Assembly (NCBI RefSeq): GCF_014805625.2
Contig: NW_023998492.1
Location: 129,365 to 193,364, forward strand
Direction of reading: 5' to 3'
DNA length: 64,000 nucleotides
Source of the DNA: Glossina fuscipes
Lineage: Eukaryota > Arthropoda > Insecta > Diptera > Glossinidae
Position numbers and translations under genes: made by a program. Under the pieces are notes generated by a model. The model was not told where the DNA came from. It saw only the letters and a program-made list of their open reading frames with translations, and ran no database searches. Shown piece after piece: positions 44,641 through 55,661 of this stretch; the first letter of the stretch is position 1; each line of letters starts with the position of its first letter.

Positions 44641-46777
44641 ATTCTTTTCACTTTTAGAATTTACACGCAGAAAATGAAATCGCTGGTAGGAATAAATCTA
44701 AAGTATGTTCACTTTACGGTTTGGATATCTGCCACTTCAAATGATTAATTTTAGGCGTATCAACTCCGACCCTACAAAATAGATAATGTTTATTGCCCGG
44801 ACTGATACCAGCACTAAGCCAGGATCTGTTAATTAATAAGCGCATATTTTAAAAATATATATACCCTCGGTTTCGTTCAAAGTTGTTTTATCGTATTGAG
44901 ATTGCGGCAGGTGGTTTTATAAGGCGATTACATTTATTTTCGAACTTATCTTTTAGCATTGGTTAGAAGATGTGTGTTTGAAATTTAGGCGTTTAGGAAA
45001 TGCAATTTGCATAATTTTTAACGTTCTGATCGCGATCAGCTGATGCAAGAATAGTTGTAGTCAAAGCAATTTTATTAAAGGTTATGCATTTTCATATATT
45101 GTATGAGATCTTCTATGTGTACATACACAATGGAAAAGTTAGCGTGCCCTCTTCATAGGTTGGCCTACACACGTACTTTGTAAGACAATGTGCGTGCTGA
45201 TTATGTATCCTCTAATTAACTAGTTCTCATTTGGACGGCGTACCTTGGAAGTTGTTTATTTATGATTTATGTATGGCTTTCGTTATTCCAAATTTATTGC
45301 GAAAAAATAAATGGAAAGAAAAACGCAATGATTGTTTACAAACATCAATAACATAAAGAGCAAATTGTGTAAAATTTTTGAATAAAATGAAGTACAGATG
45401 TATAAAATAAACAATGTAAATTCCATACCCCAAAATATAAGAAATAAAAACTTCTTTAACAAAACAAATAAAAAGTTATAATAATAAATTGCAAATAATG
45501 AGTTACATTGAATTATGAGTATCGTTGTGTTTGTTTACTCTATGACATTTGTTACCCCAGCAACTTTAGTACATCCATTACAAAAGAATAGGAATGGCAA
45601 GCACGTAGATGAAGGAAAGATAATACAATAAGTATACAGGAGAGTTAAGCTGGTAAGAGGTATCATTCGTAAACATTTCAAGAATCGTTTCAGACATGAA
45701 AAAGGTCGAGCAAAAGTGCGCAAGATAGCAGTATCCCTCAAGTATATTTGTCCGCCTACACATCTGAGGTTGTTTCATGTGTTTCTGTATTCGTACTCCA
45801 GCTAGATATGTTTTGACGATATTTAATATATGGGCAGGATTAAGCCAAAAACTTACCATCTTTAAAAATTAGTTGAATTTGGGTTTAATTTATTTTATTT
45901 CTCATTTAAAGCAATTTTCTCGTACAAATGGAACTCCAAACAATCAATTCCAACTCTGAAAATGTCAGCCCTTCTGGAACGGTATACGTAGGACATTAGC
46001 TAGTTTTTATTTTCGAATTATTTTGGTATATGCCTGCACAAACGCTGTGAGAACCGCTCTGGAAAAAAGTTAATATTTTGTTTTAGAGTTAGTCCTTCTG
46101 ATTTAACATTGCTTATTTAGATTTGCATTTATAAGAATAAATAACATCTGTTCTAAAACAAAAAAATTGGAAATTTCTGAAAGATAAGTAAGTTCCTTTT
46201 TTTGCTTTTTACTTCAATTGTCTGATTAATATTTTTAATTTGTCAAAGATTGCAATGCATTGTGTATAATCAATCTTTCCAAACGTCAGCATACACTGGC
46301 GCATTTCTCATTGATAAAGCGTAAAGTAATAGTAGATAATAAAACCTCATTGTAGTCGCAACATTTATGGCGACTACAAAGTGCAAAGTCTTATTTTCGC
46401 GACAATGCCGACGTTCCTCTAGAAGCGCGATGCTATGCACTTTCAAATTGAAATGTAATTAAATAAAAAATATAAAGCATAAACCAGTTTTTTTAAAAAC
46501 TAGAAGAAGAAAAAGAAAAATGTCATTGCAAACCATTACAAATCCTTTATATGTAAATTCATACGTTAATGTATGAATGTATGTAATAGAAGTAAAAAAG
46601 GCATAAAATTCATAGTAAAACTTCTTAATAAAAATAATAAACGAAAATGAAAACGGAAATTAGATAAAATTAATTGGAATCTTCACTTTCCGGTTTAGGT
46701 GGCCGAATTAAACCGTCCTTCTCCTTGGAGAATTGTAACTTCCGGCCATGAAGCGACTTAAAGTCATATCTAATTTC
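44641..46777. other. AT-rich stretch without a recognisable gene
   Basis: No recognisable coding domain; open frames at 45535-45859 (minus) lack motifs. No repeat termini recognised. Confidence 0.5.
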
Positions 46778-46790
46778 TTAATTAATGTTA
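46778..46790 (-). repeat. 13-bp target-site duplication, 3' side of I-like element
   Basis: On the minus strand TAACATTAATTAA; an exact copy lies at 52433-52445 on the 5' side. Confidence 0.9.
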
Positions 46791-46853
46791 TTATTATTAT
46801 TATTTTAATTTTAGACTAATGAATTGAATTCTTAGACTAAAAAAAGAGACATT

Positions 46854-46881
46854 GAGCACTAGCAACACAGGCTATCGGCTC
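46854..46881 (-). promoter_or_regulatory. 3'-end hairpin shared with the SINE
   Basis: Minus strand: outer stem GAGC/GCTC, internal loop CGA/GT, inner stem TAGC/GCTA, 7-base loop. The same fold with different stem and loop bases occurs in both SINE copies. By analogy with LINE/SINE pairs that share a 3'-tail stem-loop, it is probably the signal recognised by the reverse transcriptase at the start of cDNA synthesis (inference). Confidence 0.6.
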
Positions 46882-46900
46882 TAATTTAAATAAATGGATA

Positions 46901-49900
46901 TTAGATAATAAGCTTAGTAGTATTAATAAAGTAAAATATTGAATTGATATTCTGTTCTGAAGTTGCTTGTAGAATGTTCAAAGGGTTAATCGTTCCGAAG
47001 GCAATACTTCTAGCCAAGGAAAAGTTGAGGCAGTCGCAGAGAATGTGCTTTATAGTAAGAGTTTGTCCACAACAGCAGATTGGGGGAGAAGACTTCTTAA
47101 GGATCCATTGGTGAGTTGCAATTGTATGACCAAGGCGAATTCTCGAAAATGTTTGGATCTTGGTTTTCTCAACATTTGTTGGATATAGAGGTGGAGTTAA
47201 TTGGGGGTTAATGCAAGAGTAGTGTTGATGATGGTATTGTAAATTTCCTTCTGCAATTTTCTCTTTAACTTTTCTTCCAATGTATCTTTGAAGATCCAAC
47301 TTTTCCATGACATTATCCATATTTAGAGGAGCAGAAGCAGCATACTTTGCCGCTCGATCAGCCTGCTCATTTCCCAGTAATCCGATGTGACTTGGTACCC
47401 ATAACATTTTAATTTTTCCGTCGGGTGTAGTAATTATATTCCTTAATTTGTTGATGGTGCTCCATCTCGAAGTCGAAGGGTTCCGGGTAGCTAGTAATAC
47501 AGATAAACTGTCAGTAACAATGACGGTTTTGAGTTTGTTTTTATGGGCAAGGTTGGCAGCGTGAAGGATAGCTCTGGCTTCGGTTATGAAAGTTGAAGTG
47601 CTTTCGTGAAATATGTAATTGAGAAGAACCCGTCCTGTAGCATCTACCACCGCACAAGCAGGAGGCAGACCAGGAGATTTTGAGCCGTCTGTGTACAAAA
47701 GATTCCAACCAGTATTGTCCAATACTTGGGTTTTCTCAGCTATTAGATTCCTGAAGACGTAATTTGGAGTATCTTCTTTCTTGTGCATAGACAGTGAGAT
47801 GTCAAAAGAGCAGTCTTTCAAAATCCAGGGAGGTTTAACACCAAACGAGCGGGAAATTTTTAAGGGAATGTTCAATTCCTTGCGATGCACAAACAATGGT
47901 CAATTGCAGATGGTGTCTTTGGAATTTTCTTCGCAATAATAATCTTTCTTACGTCATCACCGAGAATGGATTTGTTTGAATTAAGAAGCTTAGGGACTAT
48001 TTTAGCTTTTAACTCATACAGTCTATTTTCTAAGGTTGGGAGACCAGTTTCAATTATAATATTATTTATGGGCGTCGTCCGAAAAGCATAACAACTTGCT
48101 CTAACGGCTTGGTGATAGACGGGTTTAAGGATGTTGATATTAGATTTGCAGCTATTGCCATAAATTATCAAAGCATAGTCAATCTTGCTTAACACAAGCA
48201 TTTTGGTAAGATAAGCGATAGTGTTAATATGCGCATGGCTTCTCCAAGCAACGTACTGTATGAAATTTACCCTTGTTAAAAGGGAGTTTTTTAAACGAAG
48301 GCAGTGTGCTTTCCAACGATAATTGTTTGAAAACGTGAGCCCGAGAACATGGAGCGTCTGCACATTTAGTACTGGTAAGCCGTTAATATGCATCAGTAGG
48401 TTTCCTGCATCGCACATTTGTTTTCGACAAATGTGCATTTTTTTTGATTTTTGTATAGAGATTATAGCTCCTGACGAGTTTGCCCATGTGGAGATCTCAC
48501 ATGCAATAGATTCGAGGATGTTGATTGCTTTCGTGTTGTCTTTTTCTTTTGTAAAAATGTATACTTCGTCCGCGTAGAGACAATGTTCCACTCTTGGTGC
48601 ACGGCAAAGAATTTCGCTGATTTCGTTGAAAGCGATCTGGGAAAGCGTAACAGAGAGAGGAGATCCTTGCGGAATGCCATTCTTTAGCGGAAAGGAATCA
48701 GAAAGATGATTGTTGATTCTAACTTTGAACCGCCGATGCGACATGAATGATTTGATGTAGTTGAAGAATTTGGGTCCAACATTCCATGATTTCAAGAGTC
48801 TTAAGATAACATGAAGACCAACTCTGTCAAATGCTTTTTCGAAATTAATTGAGAGAATTGTTACGTGATTTCGTTCGGAAATTGCTTTGCTTGTGAAATA
48901 ATCAATATGTAACAGAGCGTCGATGCATTCTCTACCCCGCTTGAAACCAACTTGTTGCTTTGTTATCAGATTCTTGGATTCAAGAAACCAAGATAATCTA
49001 GATGCCATAATCTTCTCTAAAACCTTAGAGAGGCAAGATAAAAGAGAAATTGGGCGATAATCAGATGCGATGGAGACATTTTTTGACTTTGAAATTGGAA
49101 CAACTGTTGACATTTTCCACATGTAGGGTATATGGCCAGTCATAAATACCGTATTATATAGGTCCAGTAATTTCTTTTTACTAGACTTAGACATAGCACT
49201 GATCATTTGGTATGAGATGCGGTCTAGACCAGGTGTCTTCCCCTTCAAATTGGAGAGACAACTTCCAAGTTCTGAGGTAGATACGCTATTTTCCAGGAAC
49301 ATGGCACATCTATCGATATTATTTGAAGGAGATATTGGAGTCCTTTTATTTTCAATGAAAGCACTGGAGAAGTTGCTGTCAGAGGAGTATTCGCACCACA
49401 CTTTTCCAAAGTAATTAGAAATCTCATCTGCGTCATTGGGAGTGCAGATGGCAGAAATTTCGTTCAGGTTTGAAGTCCCATTAAGTCTGTTGATTTTGTT
49501 CCAGACAAATTTCATCGATGTATTTCTGTGAATTCGTCTCGAGAAAAGTTCGAAACTAAGTGCCTTTGATTTCCGTAATTCCTTCCTGAATAGAGCATTG
49601 GCCTTTTTGCATAACAACAAGTGATTCTGATCAGGACATCTCTTAAAGCGGTGCCATAGATCCATTTTATTTTTCCTCAAAAACGAAAGCGTGTTGTTCC
49701 ACCATGGAACCCTAGCTCGTTTAAAAGAGGTGTTGGATTGAGGAATAGAAAGATGAGCAGCCGTGCGAATCGCTTTAGACATAATAGCAGCATCATGGTT
49801 GCAGTTTCCGTTAAATGGCTTTGAGTTCAAAAATGACTCCACCTGTTTGGAGTAATTGATCCAATCCGCTTTATCTAGGAGGAATTTGGCCTGTTTTGCT

Positions 49901-50592
49901 GGAGTAGCAGAGGACGTTGAAAGTTTAAGATCGATTATGATTGGAAAGTGATCACTATTACGTAGATCATCAGAAATAGACCAGGACACCAAAGGAAGAA
50001 GTGATGGAGAGCAACATGTTAAATCAATATGTGAAAAAGTATGATGAGTTGAGAAGTGCGTTGGTTTTCCATCATTTAAAACGCAAAGGTTGCTTTGAAA
50101 AAAGGCCTTTTCTAAAACAGTACCGCGAGTGTTGTTCACTGTTGAGCCCCAGATGGTATTCCAGCTGTTGAAATCGCCGCATATAATTAATGGGGGGGAA
50201 AGTACGGAGAATAAACTGTAGAGTTCTTGCTGAGAAAACGATTGCGAAGGTGGAATATAGAGCGAAAGCACTGTAAATTTTATATTTAACATTATTTGTA
50301 TCGCTACGGCTTGTATATTTGAGCTTAAATTTATGCGTTTGTGAGGTATACTTGATTTTATAAAAACACCTACTCCTTGTTTGGAATATGAGTTTTGATC
50401 AGCATTTGTGAAGCATCCAGTATATGATTTGGGTGGAATAGGATTAAAAGAGCTTCTACAATGGGTTTCTTGAAGCGATAAAAAGGTTGGATTAAAATCA
50501 TTTATTAGTGTACGGAGTTCATCAAAATTATTAATAAGTCCCTTAATGTTCCATTGTAGAATTTTAAAAACTTTATTTAATTGCAATGACAT
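46901..50592 (-). pseudogene. I-like ORF2: endonuclease, reverse transcriptase, RNase H
   Basis: Begins at ATG 50592, 21 bases after the ORF1 stop. The first 906 codons (50592-47872) hold an APE endonuclease (N15, E42 in QETHC, D130/N132 in GDFNSWN, D194/H195 in SDHFP) and an RT (TPGLDRIS, QQVGFKRGRE, NFEKAFDRVG, NGIPQGSPLS). The active-site box reads YADE: residue 676 is Glu instead of the second Asp, so catalysis is probably lost. A frame change in the overlap near 47880-47900 shifts the rest into a second frame (47896-46901) with an RNase H domain whose catalytic set is intact (in that frame D70 in YTDGS, E106, D129 in VTDS, H170, D180 in EQADRAAK). It ends with a CCHC-like motif (CCCGQ...HILCDC). 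Total about 1,230 codons. Confidence 0.92.
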
Positions 50593-50613
50593 GTAAGCAG
50601 AGTGGAGGGAGGG

Positions 50614-52098
50614 TTAAGTTGACATGTCAGCGTCTCCGTCGAGAAGGTCACTATAGGAATTTTTCGTGAATGATTTATTCTTACCAGCAGAATAATCTGT
50701 ATTTAGGTGATTTGGTACATTTGAAGCGCAACGGGTTGGGGCACGTGAATAATTTGAAATTGAAGGTTGATTAATGGATGAAAGAATGGATTCATTAACA
50801 CTTGTGATTTGTTGAGTAAAGTTGAGAGCTGGAGATTCTGGAGAATTTGGTATATTAGATTTTAGCAAATGTGTTGTTGTTTTAATTTTTTCAATATTTG
50901 CAGTTGCTTTGGTTTTCGAAGGTTGATTAATGGATGAAGGAATGGATTCATTACCACTTGTGATATGTTGAGTAAAGTTGAGAGCTGGAGATTCTGGAGA
51001 ATTTGGTATATTAGATTTTAGCATATATGTTGTTGTTTGGATTTTTTCAATATTTGCAATTGCTTTGGTTTTTTCAATATTATCTTTGGCAAGTGATGTA
51101 ACTGGTTTCGCAATATAATTTTTGGTTAATGGTGGAACAGGTTTTTCATTGGACGCAGTTGCAGTTAAAGTCTTACTAGGCTCGATTTGCGAGGCAACAG
51201 CAGCATAGGTATTACTTTTGCCAATTCCATGGGCTACAGATGGATTTCTTTCCCGGTATGTGCGTCGCGCTTCGCCCATGCTACAGTAATTTTCTGTTTT
51301 GATTTTTAATATTTCACGCATCTGTACAAAACGTGGGCATTGTTTGTTTAACGCTGAGTGTTGATCATTGCAATTTATGCAAAAACTACGGGTACAGCTT
51401 TCAGTATGTGGAGGATGACCACAGTTAGCACAAGATGCAGCATTAGTGCATCTTTTTGCCGTATGACCTAGGCGTTGGCAATTTTTACACCTCATAGGAT
51501 TTGGGATGTGTAGTTCTACTTTACATTTATACCAAGCCACATCAACTGTTCGCGGTAATCGATAGCGATCAAAAGTTAAAATAATCCTTCCTGTAGGAGA
51601 GCGTGTTTTTCCGTCATCATTCAGTTTGGTTAATTTATATGCTTCAGTCACTCCTTGAATGCCCATGTCGCGTACAATTTCATCTTCCGGCACATGCTTT
51701 AAGCAAGGGGCATAAATTACGCCTCGAACCTAGTTAAGTTTCTCATGTAGTTTAGCTGAAATAGCACATAGATTAGCTAAAGAATTGGCCTTTATTAGTT
51801 TTTCGGTTGCGCGCGGGTTCCCAGCGAGGACTAGTAAATTCCCATCGCGTAGAATCGAGATCGAGTCGATGTATGTTGTAACGCTATCTAGAGCTTTTTT
51901 TATAGCAAAAGGGCTAATTTGGGAAATTGTTATTCGAGCATCGGTTGAAGAAATAACAATATATTTTTTATCAATAGGGATTATATCGCTGATCGGCAAC
52001 ACCGGAAAATCTGATTTTTTACTTTTTTTTCTTTGGGGGGATGTATCACTTAATAGATAAAATCTATTCGAGTTTTTGTCTGGCGGCCCCGAGGCCAT
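50614..52098 (-). pseudogene. I-like ORF1: gag-like protein with zinc knuckles
   Basis: One frame of about 494 codons from ATG 52098 (MASGPPDKNSN) to TAA 50614, interrupted by TAG at 51730-51732 just before VRGVIY. The central region has three Cys/His clusters as in I-element ORF1: CKNCQRLGHTAKRC (CX2CX4HX4C), CANCGHPPHTESC (CX2CX4HX3C) and a less regular CINCNDQHSALNKQC. These knuckles bind nucleic acid in the ribonucleoprotein particle. The C-terminal linker contains a 52-residue tandem duplication (50762-51073). The rest is rich in Ser, Thr, Asn and Lys. Unless the TAG is read through, only the first 122 residues are made. Confidence 0.88.
50762..51073 (-). repeat. 156-bp in-frame tandem duplication in I-like ORF1
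   Basis: Two units (50762-50917 and 50918-51073) with the same start GAAGGTTGATTAATGGATGA and only scattered differences. 156 is divisible by three, so the protein gains a second 52-residue unit containing LKSNIPNSPESPALNFTQ without losing frame. Confidence 0.88.
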
Positions 52099-52432
52099 TA
52101 TGCCTTATTGTTGTCTATTTATTATTATTTTTGAAATAACCACTCACTTGAAAAGGATTGGGAACTGTGGAAGAAGGTTGGGAACTACTAAAGAAAAGTG
52201 TCAAATGTTTTCAATTTTTTTTTTTTTTTATTTTGATTTTTTGTTTTCTATTTTTTATTATATATAGACGAAACAAAAGCACATACGCGATATCCGCGTT
52301 AACCAGTTTTAGCAATAACACTGAAAAGACAGAAGTTAAATACACAAAAACACCGAAAACACCGAAACAATTGAAAAAACGCAGACGAATAGAAAACACG
52401 CACTACACTGAACACAAGTCGACTCGTCTATG

Positions 52433-52445
52433 TTAATTAATGTTA
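52433..52445 (-). repeat. 13-bp target-site duplication, 5' side of I-like element
   Basis: On the minus strand TAACATTAATTAA, identical to 46778-46790. Confidence 0.9.
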
Positions 52446-53246
52446 AAAATGAAAATTATTACATTACATTCCTACTTGGAATGCCATTCCCAGCCTTGCA
52501 ATCTAGCGTGCGAAACCTTCTAAACATATATAAAAGCAATTACAAAATAAACCAAAATTTTACATTACAATTGTACTCATGGTTGTATTCCACCTATCGG
52601 CGGCAACACCTCATTTTCAAAAGTTTTAGTGCGTCAAGTATTTACAAAGTCTTCATTACCATCGATGGCCGCCTCTAAACTTGTCAGCTCAGCAATTGTT
52701 TCTTCGTTCACAGTCACTGCCACTTGCTTGCTTGACCTTTATCCGGTTTGTTTTCACTAGTCATTTTTATGTGACCTCATACCTTCGGGCTTAAGACCTT
52801 AATATGCAAGAAATCCTTTTTTTGTAATCGCGCCAAGCCTTTACTTGTAGTCAATAAGATTTTAAAGAGAATTTTTTATGTGATATATCTTACGCATTAT
52901 TCTTATGACACCGTGGATAAGTAGATATTCGCTAGTTTGGGAATCAGTAAATAAGATCAAAAATATAAGAACATTGTTCGATTAGTGTATAAAGAAGCTT
53001 GTACGAAGTGTGTCGTATGTTTACCCTACACACATTTTAATAAATAATAAAACTGCAAAAATTTCAAAACGGGACACGAATTTCTTATGAATTACAAATT
53101 ATCGAAACTAAAAACTTAAATTTAGCGGAGAATGAATAATATGCGTTTTCTTGCTGGCCATCAATTTTAGGTCCTCTAAAATATTTCTGTGTTATGTGAT
53201 TATATAAGCAATACATTTACTCTCTAATCCTATAGACTTCCAATAG
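52446..53246. other. AT-rich stretch without a recognisable gene
   Basis: Only short open frames without motifs. Confidence 0.5.
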
Positions 53247-53786
53247 TCAGGGGAGTTTTAAATAAATACTCTTCTGAAAGGAAACTATTTTAGTGTATGC
53301 CACAATCCTTCTTTTATTTTGCAGATAGTTCAATATATATATATTTTCGTCGATTCTGTCTAATATACTACACTTACTGGAACATTGTAGGTATGATATG
53401 GCAGTGTCCATATTTCTACGAAACACATAAAATCGGTCTTTAGTTGTGTTTTGCTTGTTTTCTATCCTATCGTTTAGCAATACGTTTATTTTCTCCATGA
53501 ACGAAATTGTAATAGAGTTTTATTTTTGCTGGAATTTTCTGATGATTTCGGAGCTGCAGCCGGATACTGCAAGTTTGTGTAGTCCGTTATATACGACGAC
53601 GTAGATTGCGTCTCTACTCTCCTTTCTTTTAAGGCGAATAATTTCGTTCGCTCTTTTTAACAGCCGATCAGAAGTGTCAACGTTCACAATAAATAAATAT
53701 TTCACAATCGTTTTTAATACACATTCAAGTTCTTCAGTATCGTTTTTTATATATGATTGATGTTCATTTACTAAATCGGATTTTGA
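53247..53786 (-). pseudogene. Decayed protein-like frame, possibly of large-DNA-virus type
   Basis: One minus-strand frame is open from 53786 to 53247 (about 180 codons) with a single TAA at 53520, far longer and more charged than other noncoding frames here. The first part reads like a helical, Leu/Lys/Glu-rich segment (ELECVLKTIVKYL, then LLKRANEIIRLKRKE) followed by a beta-rich DAIYVVVYNGLHKLAV. The second part contains KDRFYVFRRNMDTAISYL and ENIYILNYLQ. This order recalls the C-terminal regions of MSV199, DUF3627 or T5orf172-type proteins found in insect iridoviruses, ascoviruses, entomopoxviruses and baculoviruses. That is pattern recall only; it could equally be an unknown host or transposon gene. 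No N-terminal domain or start codon was identified. Confidence 0.35.
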
Positions 53787-53789
53787 TTA

Positions 53790-55458
53790 TGTCATAGCAT
53801 CGTGTTGACTGTTTTATTTTCTATATAGCTAATAAGCATAGCTTGCAATGCCATTTTTATTCTACCCTAGCGTATACAACCATTTGTAACTTTTGAGAGA
53901 ATAGGGTCTACGAAGTCTCCTGAAAAGAAATGAAATATAGTTTCTGCCAACCTAACTCTCATCCATGGCTAACATATATTTCGATGTAAAGCTTGAACAT
54001 GGCGCTTTCAAATGATTAATTAGCTTTCTTGAAAAACTTTTAAAATTAGTGGCGTCTACTAAGACATTCCTCATTAAATCATAGAGATTTAGATTTTATA
54101 TTATGCGGTGTATCACCGGCAACCCAACCCCAAAATGAACAGTGCTTCTATTCTAAAAAATTTTATTTTGATAAATATTGATTTCTAGGTTAGACAAGAA
54201 ATTAATGTTAGAAACATATGTTGTCGAATTGTTTATAAAACTAACCTGCACAAACGTTCGTGACCCGCTGAAATATACACTTCGTATATTCTTACATTGT
54301 CATTAAATCACTAGAACTTTATTACTTCCTTTATGCGCCATTCCATGAGAGAGATGTGCAGGCTGACGTAGTTATTACAAAACTTCGCGTTCAGTAGAGA
54401 AGGACATCAATTTTAATAGATAATAGGTATGCAGACGAACCATTGACCTACTTTTAAATGAAAAAATTTGTTTCCTTTTCTACTATTCAAAATATTATCC
54501 TTTTGGAAATCGAGTTCGGTACAGAAATAGCCTTTGATCTTTTGAAAGTATCCACCATAGGGCATGAATATATGTTCACGCACAAAGTATTGTGTTCACT
54601 CAAAAAAATCGGGAACTTATATGTGCGTCTGGCGTAACGCATAAGTTCTTATTCCCATGGTAAATTCCTACGAAAAAGTAAAACATAATGGTTCGAATTG
54701 CAGCGCCAGCTTTCAGGTGTATTATTTGTAATACAAAGAAGCTCCATAATCTATAAATATATTGAATGATGTAACGTCCGCGTACATTTGAGATGTACTG
54801 GTTTCATCGGTCTGCTTTGAAAACTGCTGTATCCCAATAGAGTAGGTAAAACCACAATAACGGCCTACCGTTATGGAGAATGTGTATTCATAAGTCTCTC
54901 TCGCTCTCTACATAATGCTATCATGCCAGAGAGAATTAGGAAAAGAGGGAAAGTCCAAAGGTCATCTGTGTAGCATGAGAACATTTTTTTTTTATGTCTG
55001 ATCTTTCTGTTGGTTGTTTATTTGGAAAAAAGAGGAGATATAAAGCAAACGTTCAAGATTATAAAGGTTGCAGAGTTAGTTACAAAAATGCATAATTAAA
55101 AGAGAAAGTATGGATGTACTACTATTACTGAGACGTTGAAATGAAAAAAGATGTTAAAAATATTAAAATTGCGAGAGTGTGTTTATAATATTATAGAAGA
55201 CACAAATTATTGAAACATGCGTTAAAAAAAGAACCTAAAGAACTATTATCCATAAGGAAATATTGAAATACAAAAAAACATATGATAATTGCTAAAAGAA
55301 AACTTTTATAAAAAAAAAAAAAAATGGGAACATTAAAAGAAAAAAGGGAATAATAGCATTAACTGTACTAGCATTACCATAAAAATAAACTATTGCACCT
55401 TTGCAACATAAGGTAATGAAGATATGGCGAATAACAAATACATAGTAATAGCAATTTC
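53790..55458. other. AT-rich stretch without a recognisable gene
   Basis: No coding frame of note and no recognised repeat ends. A-rich low-complexity runs lie between 55010 and 55350. Confidence 0.5.
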
Positions 55459-55473
55459 TACATTCAAGAAAAT
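55459..55473 (+). repeat. 15-bp target-site duplication, left of SINE copy B
   Basis: TACATTCAAGAAAAT, repeated exactly at 55647-55661. Confidence 0.92.
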
Positions 55474-55646
55474 GCGCCTGAGTAGCCGAAGGCGAGGAAT
55501 CTCGACTAGCAAGTCAATGGTCGTGGGTTCTCGAATCCCAAGTGCGGTAGAGTTTTTAATAAAAGCCGATAGCCTTAGATGCTAGTGCTTTTAAGAGCCT
55601 TAGAATTTATTTCTCTGGCGAAATTAATAATAATAATAACAATAAA
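55474..55646 (+). mobile_element. tRNA-derived SINE, copy B (young)
   Basis: A 173-bp SINE bounded by a perfect 15-bp duplication, so probably inserted recently. The tRNA-like head (55474 to about 55550) includes A-box-like TAGCCGAAGGCG (55483-55494), an arm GACTAGCAAGTC that could fold as an anticodon stem with loop CTAGCAA, and B-box-like GGTTCTCGAATCC (55527-55539; two extra bases). After AGTTTTTAATA comes the hairpin shared with the I-like LINE (55561-55592), then TTAGAATTTATTTCTCTGGC and a TAA-repeat tail. It is noncoding; the head is too altered to serve as a tRNA. Its mobilisation would depend on LINE proteins, and the shared 3' end points to the I-like family. Confidence 0.92.
55561..55592 (+). 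promoter_or_regulatory. SINE 3' hairpin shared with the I-like LINE
   Basis: Outer stem AAAAGC/GCTTTT (6 bp), internal loop CGA/GT, inner stem TAGC/GCTA, loop CTTAGAT. In the LINE the outer stem is GAGC/GCTC, so a G-C pair is replaced by A-T with pairing kept, and the loop is CTGTGTT. Copy A (1018-1049) has loop CTTAAAT and one mismatch in the outer stem. Confidence 0.6.
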
Positions 55647-55661
55647 TACATTCAAGAAAAT
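55647..55661 (+). repeat. 15-bp target-site duplication, right of SINE copy B
   Basis: TACATTCAAGAAAAT, identical to 55459-55473. Confidence 0.92.

Larger units (their letters stand above)
46791..52432 (-). mobile_element. Full-length I-like non-LTR retrotransposon
   Basis: About 5.64 kb, bounded on both sides by the same 13-bp sequence. On the minus strand the order is: 5' UTR starting CATAGACGAGTCGAC and TTGTGTTCAGTG (the TTCAGT resembles an arthropod initiator, fitting an internal promoter); ORF1 with zinc knuckles; ORF2 with endonuclease, RT and RNase H; a 110-bp 3' UTR and a TAA-repeat tail. This architecture, RNase H included, and the TAA tail are characteristic of the I clade. Full length with a perfect target duplication indicates fairly recent insertion, yet both ORFs are broken. 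A truncated relative sits at 13705-13978. Confidence 0.92.

Noticed and set aside
47885..49414. Plus-strand open frames within the I-like ORF2 region
   Set aside because: They are antisense shadows of the reverse transcriptase frame and show no motifs.
55474..55560. A functional tRNA gene
   Set aside because: The head has tRNA-like boxes, but the B box carries two extra bases, the acceptor ends do not pair, and the same unit occurs twice with a shared LINE-like tail and target duplications: a SINE.
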